The translations under genes and the position numbers were made by a program. This document shows, in pieces, positions 5,862 to 6,152 of a DNA stretch of 6,152 nucleotides. Where the stretch lies: NCBI GenBank assembly GCA_025936615.1, contig JAICSZ010000144.1, positions 1-6,152 on the forward strand, read 5' to 3'. How positions within the stretch are numbered: position 1 is the first letter of the stretch; every line of letters starts with the position of its first letter. Under the pieces are notes generated by a model. The model ran no database searches. It was given only the letters and a program-made list of their open reading frames with translations, and was not told where the DNA came from. The DNA is from Pedococcus sp. (GTDB taxonomy: Bacteria; Actinomycetota; Actinomycetes; Actinomycetales; Dermatophilaceae).

Positions 5862-5932
5862 GCCGGGATCGCTTGCCGCAGCTGGTGGACCGCACTCGCG
5901 GCCCATCCCGGCCACACAGAAGAGAGACTCCC

Positions 5933-6136
5933 ATGGCACAGGGAACAGTGAAGTGGTTCAACGCTGAGAAGGGCTTCGGCTTCATCGCCCAGGACGGCGG
6001 CGGCCCCGACGTGTTCGTGCACTACAGCGCGATCGAGACCGACGGCTACCGCTCGCTCGACGAGGCGCAGCGCGTCGAGTTCGACGTGACGCAGGGCCCC
6101 AAGGGCCCGCAGGCCGAGAAGGTCCGCGCAGTCTGA
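5933..6136 (+). CDS. cspA: Cold-shock protein, CspA family RNA chaperone
   Basis: This 67-residue protein is a single cold-shock domain, a five-stranded beta-barrel that binds single-stranded RNA and DNA, melts RNA secondary structure and supports translation in the cytoplasm. The product opens with [18 protein letters not shown]. The nucleic-acid binding motifs are RNP1 (KGFGFI, residues 13-18) and RNP2 (VFVHY, residues 27-31). The aromatic surface residues W8, F9, F15, F17, F28, H30 and Y31 are visible. [27 protein letters not shown] completes the barrel. Length and sequence are typical of actinobacterial CspA. The ATG at 5933 is chosen because every family member starts this way; an in-frame ATG at 5816 would add a basic, family-unlike extension. 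The 231-base upstream region with hairpins suggests its own promoter and leader control. Only 16 bases follow the stop, with no terminator visible. Confidence 0.97.
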   Translation: MAQGTVKWFNAEKGFGFIAQDGGGPDVFVHYSAIETDGYRSLDEAQRVEFDVTQGPKGPQAEKVRAV

Positions 6137-6152
6137 GGCGACCCCTCCAGCA

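Larger units (their letters stand above)
5777..5932 (+). promoter_or_regulatory. Putative long structured 5' leader of cspA
   Basis: If the candidate promoter at 5763-5771 is right, about 155 bases of untranslated leader precede cspA. This stretch has direct hexamer repeats, a strong hairpin with a T tract and a weaker second hairpin. It ends in the purine-rich AGAAGAGAGA (5918-5927), only a weak match to a Shine-Dalgarno sequence. Cold-shock genes in other bacteria carry long leaders that act through RNA structure, so temperature-responsive control is plausible. No E. coli-type cold box was recognised. The frame of cspA is open through this region but shows no family resemblance before MAQGTVKWF. 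Confidence 0.45.

Noticed and set aside
5816..5932. Possible 39-residue N-terminal extension of CspA from the in-frame ATG at 5816
   Set aside because: The added residues are arginine-rich and unlike any cold-shock domain. The family begins at MAQGTVKWF, and the ATG 5816 lies in the loop of a hairpin.

Overview
The window is a very GC-rich, densely coded stretch from a high-GC Gram-positive bacterium (Actinomycetota). The actinobacterial type of HtpX and CspA, GTG starts, G/C-dominated third codon positions and long shadow frames on both strands all point that way. A member of the Intrasporangiaceae or a neighbouring Micrococcales family is my best guess, but the sequence alone does not prove it. 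All five genes lie on the + strand. No mobile element, CRISPR array, tRNA or rRNA is visible.

Bases 1-4765 hold the distal end of a respiratory complex I (nuo) operon: nuoL (its first codons lie before the window), nuoM and nuoN. The genes are joined by 4-base stop/start overlaps (GTGA at 1794-1797, ATGA at 3263-3266), as expected for translational coupling. They encode the three large antiporter-like membrane subunits that move protons while NADH (or another donor) reduces quinone. The charged residues of the proton path can be found in all three. NuoL and NuoN look more diverged from textbook family members than NuoM does.

After a 51-base gap comes htpX (4817-5701), a membrane-bound zinc metalloprotease for membrane protein quality control. 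With no obvious promoter in the gap, it may be read through from the nuo operon.

The 231-base interval 5702-5932 is the only substantial non-coding stretch and the richest in unexplained structure. It contains a tandem 10-mer at the htpX stop, a perfect 12-bp dyad, an extended -10-like element, three tandem GCAGTT hexamers, a perfect 8-bp hairpin followed by TTTT, a tandem TTTCAC pair and a further weak hairpin. It probably combines the htpX terminator with the promoter and long structured leader of cspA (5933-6136), a 67-residue cold-shock RNA chaperone. The main hypothesis of this report is that the cspA leader contains an attenuator or RNA-structure switch. I see no clear novel multi-gene system here; the genes themselves are conventional.
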